Source of the DNA: Thiothrix sp.
GTDB lineage: Bacteria > Pseudomonadota > Gammaproteobacteria > Thiotrichales > Thiotrichaceae
DNA: 64,000 nucleotides
Assembly: GCF_028714775.1 (NCBI RefSeq)
Contig: NZ_JAQTLS010000022.1
Location: 1-64,000, forward strand
Reading direction: 5' to 3'
In this document: positions 24,844 through 33,204 of the stretch, piece by piece
Position numbering within the stretch: the first letter of the stretch is position 1
How the letters are laid out: the number at the start of each line of letters is the position of its first letter
The notes under the pieces: model-generated
Database searches by the model: none
Seen by the model: only the letters and a program-made list of their open reading frames with translations
What the model was told of the DNA's origin: nothing
Program-made: the position numbers and the translations under genes

Positions 24844-26090
24844 AACACATCACACGTTTGCGGGTGCATATCGCTGATACGACCGTGGGTGAGCTGGGAA
24901 CGGATGCGCGTGGGCGGATTTATTTCCAGTATGACCCGACTTGGATCAAGACGGGGTTTGATCTGTCCCCCGGCACGCTGCCGTTTCAGGCAGAACCGCA
25001 GCTTTCCCCAGAGCCACAGGAATTTGGTGGTTTGCACGGTGTTTTTTACGACTCCTTGCCGGATGGCTGGGGTTTGTTGCTGATGGATCGGGCATTCCGT
25101 CAGCAAACGGGCTGGCAAGCACATGAAATCACCCCGCTGGATCGGCTGGCCTACATCGGTTCACGCGCAATGGGCACACTGGAATACGAGCCAGCAATTC
25201 CCACCGAAGCCCTGACGGAAACGGTGGATATTGCGCAACTGGCACACTCTGCCGAACAGTTATTGCAGGGGGAAACGCCGCAAGTGTTGCAGCAATTGCA
25301 GGTGCAGGGTGGTTCGCCCGGTGGGGCACGCCCTAAAGTGACCGTCGCCTTGTCCGATCAGGCAGATGAATGCCTGTCCGGTTTTCGGTCTGTACCGCCG
25401 GGTTATGCACACTGGATGGTGAAGTTTCGGGCGAGGGAAGATTCACCTGATATGGGGCGCATTGAGTTGGCCTACGCCCGCATGGCGCAACAGGCGGGGC
25501 TGACAATGCCGGAATGCCGTTTGCTACGGGTTGGGCATGATGCGCTTGCGGATGAGTTTTTTGCGGTGCGCCGTTTTGACCGCGAAGACAATACGCGGCA
25601 TCACGTCCTCAGCCTGTCGGGCTACATTTACGCCAGCCATCGGCTGCCTTGTATTGGCTACGAAACTGTCATCAATGCCACCCTCAACATTACCCGCAGC
25701 ATGGCGGAAGCCGAAAAAGCCTTTCGCCTGATGTTGTTCAACGTCCTCACCCACAACAAGGACGATCACGCCAAAAACTTTGCCTTCATCCGCCGCGCCC
25801 ACGGTTGGGAACTGTCACCGGCATTTGATCTGACTTTCAACAGCGGCCTCAACAACCAACACACCACCGATATTGCAGGCAGCGGCAATCCACGCCTGCA
25901 AGACATTCAGCGCGTCGCGGCAAGTTGCGGGATCAAACGCTGGCGGGAAATGCTGGAACAAGTGCGTTCAGCCACCCAACAATGGCAGGCGATTGCGGCG
26001 CAAGAAGGCGTATCGGGCGAAGAAAGCCGAAAGATTGGGGATGCGCTGGCGGAGATTGATGGGCGGTTGGGGGTAAATCTGACTGGTTAG
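24840..26090 (+). CDS. HipA family serine/threonine kinase toxin
   Basis: A 416-residue HipA-like protein. The N-terminal subdomain (HIADTTVGELGTDARGRIYFQYDP) is followed by the Gly-rich GSPGGARPK, whose Lys binds ATP, the catalytic loop HNKDDHAKNF near residues 305-314 and the metal-binding AFDLTFN. E. coli HipA phosphorylates glutamyl-tRNA synthetase; the target here is not known. All key residues are present, so it is probably active. Confidence 0.9.
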   Translation: MKHITRLRVHIADTTVGELGTDARGRIYFQYDPTWIKTGFDLSPGTLPFQAEPQLSPEPQEFGGLHGVFYDSLPDGWGLLLMDRAFRQQTGWQAHEITPLDRLAYIGSRAMGTLEYEPAIPTEALTETVDIAQLAHSAEQLLQGETPQVLQQLQVQGGSPGGARPKVTVALSDQADECLSGFRSVPPGYAHWMVKFRAREDSPDMGRIELAYARMAQQAGLTMPECRLLRVGHDALADEFFAVRRFDREDNTRHHVLSLSGYIYASHRLPCIGYETVINATLNITRSMAEAEKAFRLMLFNVLTHNKDDHAKNFAFIRRAHGWELSPAFDLTFNSGLNNQHTTDIAGSGNPRLQDIQRVAASCGIKRWREMLEQVRSATQQWQAIAAQEGVSGEESRKIGDALAEIDGRLGVNLTG

Positions 26091-26151
26091 GATTGTTACT
26101 GGCGATGCTGCGGGTTTCGGAAACAGTGGGTAACGGGCAGCACAGCCATGC

Positions 26152-26180
26152 TATACTCAAGTACTCCGTAACGTTAGTAC
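26152..26180 (+). promoter_or_regulatory. Promoter -10 and palindrome upstream of the Phd-like/PIN module
   Basis: TATACT (26152-26157) is a good -10. Just downstream GTACT (26161-26165) and AGTAC (26176-26180) form an inverted repeat around the 8-bp palindrome TAACGTTA (26169-26176). The position over the start of transcription suits autorepression by the antitoxin. Confidence 0.45.
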
Positions 26181-26193
26181 AAGGTGATTCGCT

Positions 26194-26523
26194 ATGAACG
26201 TCATCGGCATCAAGGAATTACAAACCAATCCCGGCAAATTGAGCCATTTGCTGCAAAATAATGAGTATATGCTCATCACCCGACGTGGTGAGCCGCTGGG
26301 TGTTGCCCTGCCATTCAGCCACCAATTGATGGAAAATGGGTTGAAAAACTGGATGGCGCTCAAAGCCTTTCAAAACGGCGACTTGAGCCTTGGGCAATTA
26401 GGCAAGGTTCTGGGGAAAAACAAACACGCCACGCTGGAATTGCTCGGTGAACTCAACATTCCATTCGCCGATTACGATTTACAGGAAGACTTGCAAACGC
26501 TGGATGAGCTATTTGCTGCATGA
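26194..26523 (+). CDS. Antitoxin with Phd-like N-terminus and UPF0175-like C-terminus
   Basis: A 109-residue protein. The first 40 residues (MNVIGIKELQTNPGKLSHLLQNNEYMLITRRGEPLGVALP) look like a Phd/YefM DNA-binding fold; the rest (FQNGDLSLGQLGKVLGKNKHATLELLGELNIPFADYD) looks like UPF0175. It overlaps the PIN gene by 4 bp, the usual antitoxin-toxin arrangement. The promoter palindrome supports autoregulation. Confidence 0.8.
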   Translation: MNVIGIKELQTNPGKLSHLLQNNEYMLITRRGEPLGVALPFSHQLMENGLKNWMALKAFQNGDLSLGQLGKVLGKNKHATLELLGELNIPFADYDLQEDLQTLDELFAA

Positions 26524-27020
26524 AGTCCGTGATTGTCAGCGACACCACCAGCCTGATTGTGCTGGAAAAATTAGAGTCATTAGGGCTGTTATGCAAGCTG
26601 TTTGAACAAATCCTGATGCCTACCGTGGTATTGGCAGAATTACAAGCAGGTTCGCCCAACATTACCGTACAGTTAGAGAATTTACCCTGCTTTACCGTCG
26701 TGGATGTACCCGCCTCAAAACGTCTCACCTCTCTCCTGCTGTTACTGGACGCGGGCGAAGCAAACGCTATCGAACTGGCTACCAGTCTTCACCTTCCGCT
26801 GATTATCGACGAACGCAAAGGTCGCCAGATTGCCCAACAGCTCGGCATCCGTATTACAGGATTTGCGGGGCTGCTGATACAGGCAAACCGCAGCAAGCTC
26901 GTGGACACCCACACCGCTCTAGCGATGCTGGATCAAGCAGTCGCAAACGGGTTAAGGCTTGCCCCATCGCTCCAGCAACAAGTGCGGGATGTGTTGGAGC
27001 AAACAAGCCAAGCCCAATAG
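26520..27020 (+). CDS. DUF3368 PIN-like toxin
   Basis: A 166-residue PIN-fold protein: VSDTTSLIVLEKLESLGLL supplies the first acidic residue, LDAGEANAIELA the middle acidic pair and LIIDERKGRQIAQQLGI the last. These are the usual metal ligands of PIN ribonucleases. Together with the upstream antitoxin it forms a type II toxin-antitoxin pair related to UPF0175/DUF3368 modules. The RNA target is unknown. Confidence 0.85.
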   Translation: MKSVIVSDTTSLIVLEKLESLGLLCKLFEQILMPTVVLAELQAGSPNITVQLENLPCFTVVDVPASKRLTSLLLLLDAGEANAIELATSLHLPLIIDERKGRQIAQQLGIRITGFAGLLIQANRSKLVDTHTALAMLDQAVANGLRLAPSLQQQVRDVLEQTSQAQ

Positions 27021-27026
27021 GACACC

Positions 27027-28145
27027 TTATTCACGCCTCAGCACTAAAAACTTCGCAAACGTCCGCGCATCCAGCACCTTCACCAGCGTAAAGCCGCTGC
27101 CTGCCAGTAACTGCTGCCATTCGCTCAAAGTGCGTTCCCGCCCCGCAGTACCTATCAGCATTTGCATATCAAACGAAGCGAGCGTGCGATCCACCTGCAT
27201 CTCCGCCAGCACGGCATCGCCGATCAACACCCATGGGCGTTTTTCCCCGCAAGCGTGTTTGAGGTTCAGCAACAGTCGCCGACTATCCGCATCGCTGAGA
27301 CCGTGGAAGATGGCGGAAAAGGCATACACATCCCCATCCGAATGCGCTACCGGAATACTTTCCAACATATCGCCCGCTTGAAACGTCACGCGCTCCAACA
27401 CGTCCGCCGCGACTTTGCCTTGCCAAGCAGTGCTAGCTTCGGCAATGACTTGCGGGCGGTCAAACACGATGGCGCGGAGGTGTGGATGCGCTTTAAGAAT
27501 GGTCAACGCCTTGTGCCCACGCGAACCGCCCACATCAATCACCCGCTGGAATGCGCCCCAGTTGAAATCGTCCAGAAAGGCTATGCCCGTGAGGTTTTCA
27601 ACCGAATCCATCGCCTGTGCAAACAGCCGGTCAAATGCGGGATGCGCATCCATATAGCTAAATAAATCAGCCCCATGCGTTTGTTTGAAGGGAATATCAC
27701 CCGAACGCAGACAATCTTCCAGCGGTTCGAGCCACGGACGCACCATTTCGGGGGAATTGTGCATCAGGATCATGGCGCGAATATTGGCAGGGTTATCTTC
27801 GCGCAAGTAGTGCGAAGCTGGGGAATTGGCAAAAGTGCACGGCGCGGTTTCGTGGAAAATGCCGAGGGACGCCAGCAGCCGTAACAGCCGATACAAATGG
27901 TCTTCGTGCAAGCCCAAGGTGTCCGCCAATGCTTGCGTGCTTTTTTGCGTATCACCCAAGGCTTCTGCCACTTGTAAGCGGGTCGCCACGTACAAGGCGC
28001 GGGACTGCCAAAACGCCGAACCGATTTGTAACAAGCGAAACGGCGGCGGTGTGACCTTGGCGGGAATGCCTTGAATCTTTGCCGCCAGTGCCAGCAAACG
28101 CTGGTAAAGCCAGACTTTGATGGGGTGCGTGCTTAGGTGTTGCAT
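27027..28145 (-). CDS. SAM-dependent O-methyltransferase, acetylserotonin-methyltransferase-like
   Basis: A 372-residue enzyme with an N-terminal helical dimerisation domain (ATRLQVAEALGD...HLYRLLRLLASLGIF) and a C-terminal class I methyltransferase fold (VIDVGGSRGHKALTILKAHP, then VTFQAGDMLESIP). Members methylate small hydroxylated molecules; the substrate is not evident. It overlaps by 13 bp the end of the TetR gene upstream, so the regulator probably controls it. Confidence 0.88.
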   Translation of the reverse strand: MQHLSTHPIKVWLYQRLLALAAKIQGIPAKVTPPPFRLLQIGSAFWQSRALYVATRLQVAEALGDTQKSTQALADTLGLHEDHLYRLLRLLASLGIFHETAPCTFANSPASHYLREDNPANIRAMILMHNSPEMVRPWLEPLEDCLRSGDIPFKQTHGADLFSYMDAHPAFDRLFAQAMDSVENLTGIAFLDDFNWGAFQRVIDVGGSRGHKALTILKAHPHLRAIVFDRPQVIAEASTAWQGKVAADVLERVTFQAGDMLESIPVAHSDGDVYAFSAIFHGLSDADSRRLLLNLKHACGEKRPWVLIGDAVLAEMQVDRTLASFDMQMLIGTAGRERTLSEWQQLLAGSGFTLVKVLDARTFAKFLVLRRE

Positions 28146-28753
28146 GGTGTTAGCCCTGTGAGGAGTAAACGTCCGTTGAATTGCGCGAGTGTTTCCAGAA
28201 AATCGGCATCCATCTCGCGCCCCAATTGCTGTTCAAAAATGCCTTTCAGCAACATTGGGGTCATTGCCAAACTGACGAACGCCATGCGCAAAATGTCGGG
28301 GTCAGTGGTTGCATCAATTTGCCCAGCGGCTTTGAGTGTGTCGACTTTGCGGCTAGTACGGGTGCGCCCGCGCTCCAGCAATTGTTGGATAAAGCGTTTG
28401 CCGGGGGCATGATTCAACGCCAGCACTTTGAGGATCAGCTTGGGAAATTCGGGGTGCTGACTCATGGTGCGGTAATACAAGCGCAAAAAATCGGTCAAGC
28501 CTTGCGGGGAATTGAGCATTTGCCCATCCAACACCTCCAGCAATGGGTTGAGGGTTTCACGAATCATTTCTTCGTACAAGCCTTCCTTGTTGCCGAAGTA
28601 ATAGCGGATCATCGCAATGTTGGCATCCGCTTTTTCCGCGATCAGGCGCGTGGTGACGTGGTGGTATTCGTCGGCGAGGAAGCAATCCAGCGCGGCTTTG
28701 AGCAGGCGTTCGCGCACAGGGATTTCAGCGGAAGGTGTGGGAAGCGTGTCCAT
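28133..28753 (-). CDS. TetR/AcrR family transcriptional regulator
   Basis: A 206-residue repressor with a TetR helix-turn-helix (residues 14-60, RERLLKAALDCFLADEYHHVTTRLIAEKADANIAMIRYYFGNKEGL) and an all-helical ligand domain of the CecR-like/DUF1956 kind. It is the first gene of a two-gene unit with the methyltransferase, overlapping it by 13 bp. Confidence 0.92.
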   Translation of the reverse strand: MDTLPTPSAEIPVRERLLKAALDCFLADEYHHVTTRLIAEKADANIAMIRYYFGNKEGLYEEMIRETLNPLLEVLDGQMLNSPQGLTDFLRLYYRTMSQHPEFPKLILKVLALNHAPGKRFIQQLLERGRTRTSRKVDTLKAAGQIDATTDPDILRMAFVSLAMTPMLLKGIFEQQLGREMDADFLETLAQFNGRLLLTGLTPCNT

Positions 28754-28853
28754 CGTGGTGATTCCATGCAGTGGCTATGCACTCAGGTTAGCACTGGCAT
28801 TTCAACGGACGTAGGATTTTCGTTACTCAATTACGCGGGTTTGATTGGCAAAA

Positions 28854-29252
28854 TTATGGATGGCGGGATAGACGCAAACGCGGCATAAGCGCAAACACGA
28901 CCAGCATGACGAGATACACCGAGCCGGAAACCTTGTCACGGCTGGCGAGGAATTGAGCCAGCGATTGGCTTTGCAGTACAACAGCCAGTGCCAGTTCTGC
29001 ACTGACGGACAGTGCCAATGCCGTAAACCCGACCACCAGCGCACGACCACGGGTTTGCACTTCAGGGTAACGCCGGAGAATGTAGCCCGCCGCGACAAAG
29101 ATGATGACTGCCATGATCGGCATTTCAGCAAGCTCTGCCCAGCGTTCACCAAGGCGCGGCACGATAAAGGGCACGCGCACGCTACCCAAGAGAAAACCCG
29201 CACCCAGCACGAGGGCAAAGTAGAGAAAACTGGCGCGAACAATAGAGGACAT
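28854..29252 (-). CDS. Four-helix membrane protein of unknown function
   Basis: About 132 residues with four predicted transmembrane helices. The opening (SIVRASFLYFALVLGAGFLLGSVRVPFIVPRLGERWAELAEMP) belongs to a widespread uncharacterised family of proteobacterial integral membrane proteins. The ATG at 29252 fits that family, although it has no strong ribosome site; the open frame extends 43 codons further without support. Function unknown. Confidence 0.7.
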   Translation of the reverse strand: MSSIVRASFLYFALVLGAGFLLGSVRVPFIVPRLGERWAELAEMPIMAVIIFVAAGYILRRYPEVQTRGRALVVGFTALALSVSAELALAVVLQSQSLAQFLASRDKVSGSVYLVMLVVFALMPRLRLSRHP

Positions 29253-29436
29253 GGGTTTGAGACTGCTCTGTTCGGTGAATGCGAGGCTTAACGTAACACA
29301 CCATCCTGTCACGTCGACGCAGCTTAAGCCAGTGGTTTCACTCCCAAAATATAGCGGATAGGCAGTGCGTCTGTGTAACATCAGTTACCAACTACCGCCA
29401 AGAACGGCGCAAGCGGCACGATCATTGGGAGCATTC

Positions 29437-30009
29437 ATGCAAGCATACCTAGCCAGCAGCCATTACATCGACTGGCAACACCCATCCATTTTGGCGCAAG
29501 CCCAAGCGTTGGCGGCAAACTGCACCACAGCGGAATCCATCGCCAAAACCTGCTTTGAATTTGTGCGTGACCACATCAAACACAGTTGGGATTACCGCCT
29601 GAATCCGGTGACGTGCCAAGCGTCGGAGGTGTTGCAACACGGCACGGGCTATTGCTACGCCAAAAGCCACTTGCTGGCGGCATTGTTGCGGGCGAATGGC
29701 ATTCCGGCGGGCTTGTGTTACCAGCGTTTGACCATCACTGATGAACCACCGTTTTGTTTGCATGGTTTGAATGCCCTCTACTTGCCCGACTCCGGTTGGT
29801 ATCGGGTCGATGCGCGGGGCAATAAGCCGGGCGTGGCTGCCGAATTCTGCCCGCCCACCGAACAACTGGCGTTTCCGTTGCTGAATCCGCATGAACAGGA
29901 TTTACCGGGAATTTTTGCCGAACCGTTGCCCGTCGTGGTGAATGTGTTGGAAACTAGTGAAACGGTCGAACAGGTGTACGCCAACCTGCCCGATGTAGAA
30001 TTTATTTGA
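29437..30009 (+). CDS. Transglutaminase-like cysteine protease family protein
   Basis: A 190-residue protein with the transglutaminase catalytic triad: Cys in GTGYCYAKSHLLAALLRANGIP, His in LHGLNALYL and Asp in YRVDARGNK. GGGAGC precedes the ATG at 29437; a longer frame from 29365 is unsupported. No signal peptide. Many bacterial members act as peptidases; the substrate is unknown. Confidence 0.88.
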   Translation: MQAYLASSHYIDWQHPSILAQAQALAANCTTAESIAKTCFEFVRDHIKHSWDYRLNPVTCQASEVLQHGTGYCYAKSHLLAALLRANGIPAGLCYQRLTITDEPPFCLHGLNALYLPDSGWYRVDARGNKPGVAAEFCPPTEQLAFPLLNPHEQDLPGIFAEPLPVVVNVLETSETVEQVYANLPDVEFI

Positions 30010-30022
30010 GGAGAAAATCCCC

Positions 30023-30040
30023 ATGAGTGTATTGTCTTGA
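30023..30040 (+). promoter_or_regulatory. Five-codon mini-ORF coupled to a TTG start
   Basis: GAGGAG at 30008-30013 precedes ATG at 30023, which opens MSVLS and stops at TGA (30038-30040). The stop overlaps the TTG (30037-30039) that begins the hydrolase frame. The ribosome site serves the mini-ORF best, so the hydrolase would be read by reinitiation, or a one-base frameshift has split the original N-terminus. Confidence 0.5.
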
Positions 30041-30870
30041 AACGCTTGTTTAACACCGTTGCCTTACTGCTAACCTTGTATATTGGTGTTGCAGTCTATG
30101 CATTGATGTTTGCCCTTGACAGCCACCTGTTTCCGTCCATTACTCTTGACGCTGCCACAACTGAAACCACATCGTTCCACGTTACCGATAGCAGCGGAAA
30201 TACTTTGTTAATACGGCGTTACGATGCAGGACAAACAGGGTGTGTGGTATTTTTTCCGGGGCAACATGGCGGAATCACCACTTACGAACACCAACTGTTT
30301 CCTCACTTGCGCAACGCAGGATTAACGGTGTTTGCATTGGCATATCCGGGGCAGGATGGGGCAAAAGGTAACGCACAACTGGCAAGCCTACAGCCATTGA
30401 TTGCCCAAGCGATGCAGACTATTCAGCAAACTTGCTCTGCGGAGAAAACAGTGTTGGTTGGGCGTTCACTGGGCGCGATGCTGGCAGCGTATACCGCCAA
30501 AACCGATGCAACAGCAGGGCTGATTTTGGAATCTGCCGCTCCTTCGCTATCGGTTGCTGTGACTCGTTCTTTACAAGTCAAATGGTATCTTTACCCTTTG
30601 GCAGCTTTACCCATTGCCACAATATTGCCTCATAACTATTCGCTGACAGAAGCGTTGACCAGCATACCTGATGTTCCTGTGGTTATTTTTCAGGGAACGG
30701 CAGATACACAAACGCCTATCGCAGACCTACAAATACCCCATGCTTTGCCTACCCATGTCCGGGTGGTGGCGGTTACAGGTGGTACTCATGCCAATACTTA
30801 CCTACTGGCGGACAAAATCTATATTGAAACCCTGTTGCAACTGCTGTCTGATTCAAGCAAGAAGGACTGA
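30037..30870 (+). CDS. Alpha/beta hydrolase, membrane-anchored
   Basis: A 277-residue protein with one N-terminal hydrophobic segment (about residues 5-27, uncleaved anchor or signal). The hydrolase core has VVFFPGQHGG near the oxyanion strand, the nucleophile elbow VLVGRSLGAMLA (Ser near residue 149), an Asp in FQGTADTQTP and a His in GGTHANTY. Substrate unknown. The start is the TTG at 30037, overlapping a mini-ORF stop; there is no better in-frame ATG upstream. It lies 2 bp before the GNAT gene. Confidence 0.82.
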   Translation: MKRLFNTVALLLTLYIGVAVYALMFALDSHLFPSITLDAATTETTSFHVTDSSGNTLLIRRYDAGQTGCVVFFPGQHGGITTYEHQLFPHLRNAGLTVFALAYPGQDGAKGNAQLASLQPLIAQAMQTIQQTCSAEKTVLVGRSLGAMLAAYTAKTDATAGLILESAAPSLSVAVTRSLQVKWYLYPLAALPIATILPHNYSLTEALTSIPDVPVVIFQGTADTQTPIADLQIPHALPTHVRVVAVTGGTHANTYLLADKIYIETLLQLLSDSSKKD

Positions 30871-30872
30871 CC

Positions 30873-31361
30873 ATGCACATCCACCCCGCCACACCCGCTG
30901 ACGCCGCCACCATTGCCGTGATGGTCGGCGAACTGTTGCAGGAAATCATGCAGGCCATTGGCGAACAGGCATTCAATTTCGACCTGCCAGCTACTACCGA
31001 GCGCCTGCAAACCTTCATCCGCGACGGGCATTACCATGCGTTCGTGGCAACGGATGAATCCGGCACAGCCGCAGGCTTCCTGACCCTGTACCAGAGTTAC
31101 GCGCTGTACGCCGAAGGCAGTTTCGGCACGATTCCCGAACTGTATGTGCGCCCCGCCTACCGTTCGCACGGCACGGGCAAACAATTGCTGGCAGCCACCC
31201 GTGCATTCGGTGCAAGTAAAGGTTGGACACGCTTAGAAGTGACCACACCACCTTTACCTGCGTTTGAGCGAACTCTCGCATTTTATGAGCGCGAAGGCTT
31301 TGCCATCACTGGCGGGCGTAAATTAAAAACATTGCTCCCAAAGGAGATTCCCCATGCTTGA
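30873..31361 (+). CDS. GNAT family N-acetyltransferase
   Basis: A 162-residue acetyltransferase. The acetyl-CoA binding region is IPELYVRPAYRSHGTGKQLLAA (about residues 88-109), with R-x-x-G-x-G/A spacing as in the family, and FYEREGFAITGG closes the fold. The acceptor is unknown. It overlaps the next gene by 8 bp in what looks like an operon of hydrolase, GNAT, DUF1272 and PaiB-like genes. Confidence 0.88.
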   Translation: MHIHPATPADAATIAVMVGELLQEIMQAIGEQAFNFDLPATTERLQTFIRDGHYHAFVATDESGTAAGFLTLYQSYALYAEGSFGTIPELYVRPAYRSHGTGKQLLAATRAFGASKGWTRLEVTTPPLPAFERTLAFYEREGFAITGGRKLKTLLPKEIPHA

Positions 31362-31659
31362 ACTACGTCCCACTTGCGAAAACTGTGACAAACCACTGCC
31401 ACCTCATGCCACCGAGGCGATGATTTGCAGCTTTGAATGTACTTTTTGCAGCGATTGCGTCAGCTTGCTCGGCAACACTTGCCCGAATTGTGGCGGTGGC
31501 TTTATGCCCCGCCCGATCCGCCCCGCCACCAATTGGAAAGGGGATAATTATCTTGGGCATGATCCTGCCTCCACGACCGTCAAGTTTCGCCCGGTGGATT
31601 GGGTGGCGCATCAGCATTTGTTGCTACGCTTGCAGGGGATACCACCGGAACAACGTTGA
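31354..31659 (+). CDS. DUF1272 zinc-ribbon-like protein
   Basis: A 101-residue protein beginning MLELRPTCENCDKPLPPHATEAMICSFECTFC, the DUF1272 signature. Eight cysteines in Cys-x2-Cys pairs (CENC, CTFC, CSDC neighbourhood, CPNC) suggest zinc binding. Role unknown. Overlaps the GNAT gene by 8 bp. Confidence 0.9.
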   Translation: MLELRPTCENCDKPLPPHATEAMICSFECTFCSDCVSLLGNTCPNCGGGFMPRPIRPATNWKGDNYLGHDPASTTVKFRPVDWVAHQHLLLRLQGIPPEQR

Positions 31660-31677
31660 ATAACAGGAATACCGCTT

Positions 31678-32274
31678 ATGTACCTCCCCCAGTACTTTGC
31701 CGAACATGACCAAACCGAAATCCTGCGCTTCATTGCCGCCCACGCCTTCGGGACGCTGGTCACGGTTGATGCAGGCGTTCCCTTCGCCAGCCACATCCCG
31801 TTTTTGCTGGAACAGGGTGAAACGCTCACACTGTCTGGACATCTCGCCAAAGCAAATCCGCAATGGCAGCACTTGACCGCAAACCCGCAGGTGTTGGCAA
31901 TCTTCCAAGGCGCACACGCCTACGTTTCACCGACATGGTATGAAGGAACGGGCGTACCCACTTGGAATTACACCGCCGTGCATGTTTATGGGAAGGTTCG
32001 CGTCATCCACGATACAGCATGGTTGAAAGCGCAAGTGGAACGCCTCAGCCATCACTACGAAGGCGATACCCCCAGCGCATGGATTCCCAGTTACCCAGAC
32101 AAAATGCTGGAAGCCATCGTCGGTTTTGAAATCAGCATCGAATCGCTGCAAGCCAAATACAAACTCAGCCAGAATCGCAGTGCGGCGGATCAAGGCAACG
32201 TCATGCAAGCATTTGAAGCCAGTGGCGGGGAAAATGAGCGTGGAGTGGCGGCATTGATGGCAAAACGACTTTGA
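31678..32274 (+). CDS. PaiB-like FMN-binding protein
   Basis: A 198-residue protein of the FMN-binding split-barrel fold (MYLPQYFAEHDQTEILRFIAAHAFGTLVTVD, then HLAKANPQW, YVSPTWYEGTGVPTWNYTAVHVYG). Bacillus PaiB is annotated as a negative regulator of sporulation and degradative enzymes; PaiA is a GNAT acetyltransferase, and a GNAT gene lies two genes upstream here, echoing the paiAB pairing. Confidence 0.9.
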   Translation: MYLPQYFAEHDQTEILRFIAAHAFGTLVTVDAGVPFASHIPFLLEQGETLTLSGHLAKANPQWQHLTANPQVLAIFQGAHAYVSPTWYEGTGVPTWNYTAVHVYGKVRVIHDTAWLKAQVERLSHHYEGDTPSAWIPSYPDKMLEAIVGFEISIESLQAKYKLSQNRSAADQGNVMQAFEASGGENERGVAALMAKRL

Positions 32275-32284
32275 TGCAAAGACT

Positions 32285-32308
32285 CTATTTCTATAACTCA
32301 TGAAATAG
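32285..32308 (+). terminator. Weak stem-loop after the PaiB-like gene
   Basis: CTATTTC (32285-32291) and GAAATAG (32302-32308) pair over 7 bp around a 10-nt loop, 10 bp after the PaiB stop. No T-run follows. Confidence 0.3.
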
Positions 32309-32384
32309 GCTAAAGGCGATCTTTGGGGCATTGTGCTGTACCATCCCCCGCACGACAAACCCCATTACTAAACGAGTCACTATC

Positions 32385-32732
32385 ATGAAAATCGGCGTTA
32401 CCAGCCAAAATTTGCGTACCATTACCGGACACGCCAGCAAAGCACGGAGTTTTTTGGTGTATGAATGGGCGGCTGGGCAAACCTTACGCACCGACGCGCC
32501 GATTGAGTTGTCGATGGAAATGTCGATCCACGCATGGGACAAGCGCGGCGATCACCCGCTGCTAGCGTTGGATTATTTGATCACCGGCCCTTGCGGAAAA
32601 AGTTTCATCAACCAGATGAAGCAATACGGCGTAAAGGTTAAAACCACCGACGAAACCGACCCGCTGATAGCCGTGCAAGAGTTAGTGGCAAGCGTCGTGC
32701 CGTGGGCAGGCAAACCCACTCGCGGCGCTTAA
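32385..32732 (+). CDS. NifX/NifB-type (dinitrogenase iron-molybdenum cofactor) domain protein
   Basis: A 115-residue single-domain protein beginning MKIGVTSQNLRTITGHASKARSFLVYE, the typical NifX/NafY/NifB-C fold that binds FeMo-cofactor precursors in nitrogen fixers. No nif genes are nearby, and stand-alone copies of this fold are common, so nitrogenase work is not implied. The ATG at 32385 matches family starts; the ribosome site is weak. Confidence 0.82.
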   Translation: MKIGVTSQNLRTITGHASKARSFLVYEWAAGQTLRTDAPIELSMEMSIHAWDKRGDHPLLALDYLITGPCGKSFINQMKQYGVKVKTTDETDPLIAVQELVASVVPWAGKPTRGA

Positions 32733-33098
32733 TCACGGCACGAACGCAGGCTTACCTTTGCTCACAAACAGATTTTCCAGTTTGTAAGGTTCTTTGAGTG
32801 CTGCCAGTGCGGCGGGTAACTCCAGATGCAAGGTAATGATTTCCGGCATTGCTTTGCACTCGTCCGGGGTATCGCGGTGGATGCCGATGGTTGAGTAATC
32901 GACTCCCCCTTTGCCTGCGGCAGTGATGGTAAAATTCTCAGGGAATGTACAACCCGTGCTTTTTACCTCAATACTCACGTCTTCGTCGGTGAATTGTGCG
33001 CTGTATAGCGGTTCCAACGGTGCGCCGCTTTCCGCAAAAACGCAGCCACCCACGATTCCCATCACGACTGGCAGGCTAATCAGTAACTGTTTGAACAT
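32733..33098 (-). CDS. Predicted periplasmic or lipoprotein, unknown function
   Basis: A 121-residue exported protein. GGAGGGAG precedes the ATG at 33098. The signal segment ends IVGGCVFAES: either a lipobox with Cys at about residue 18 or a signal peptidase I site after VFA. The mature part is about 100 residues with two further Cys that may form a disulfide. No family recognised. Confidence 0.65.
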   Translation of the reverse strand: MFKQLLISLPVVMGIVGGCVFAESGAPLEPLYSAQFTDEDVSIEVKSTGCTFPENFTITAAGKGGVDYSTIGIHRDTPDECKAMPEIITLHLELPAALAALKEPYKLENLFVSKGKPAFVP

Positions 33099-33204
33099 AA
33101 CGCTCCCTCCTTTGGTATTCCCCAGCATAGCCCCATTTCAGGTGGGCAAAGTTGATAAAAGCCGGGTTCGACAGGCGGAGGGTAGAAATTGAAAGGCGTA
33201 ACGC

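Noticed and set aside
32385-32732. Evidence of nitrogen fixation from the NifX-like protein
   Set aside because: No other nif gene is near, and stand-alone copies of this fold occur widely in non-fixers.
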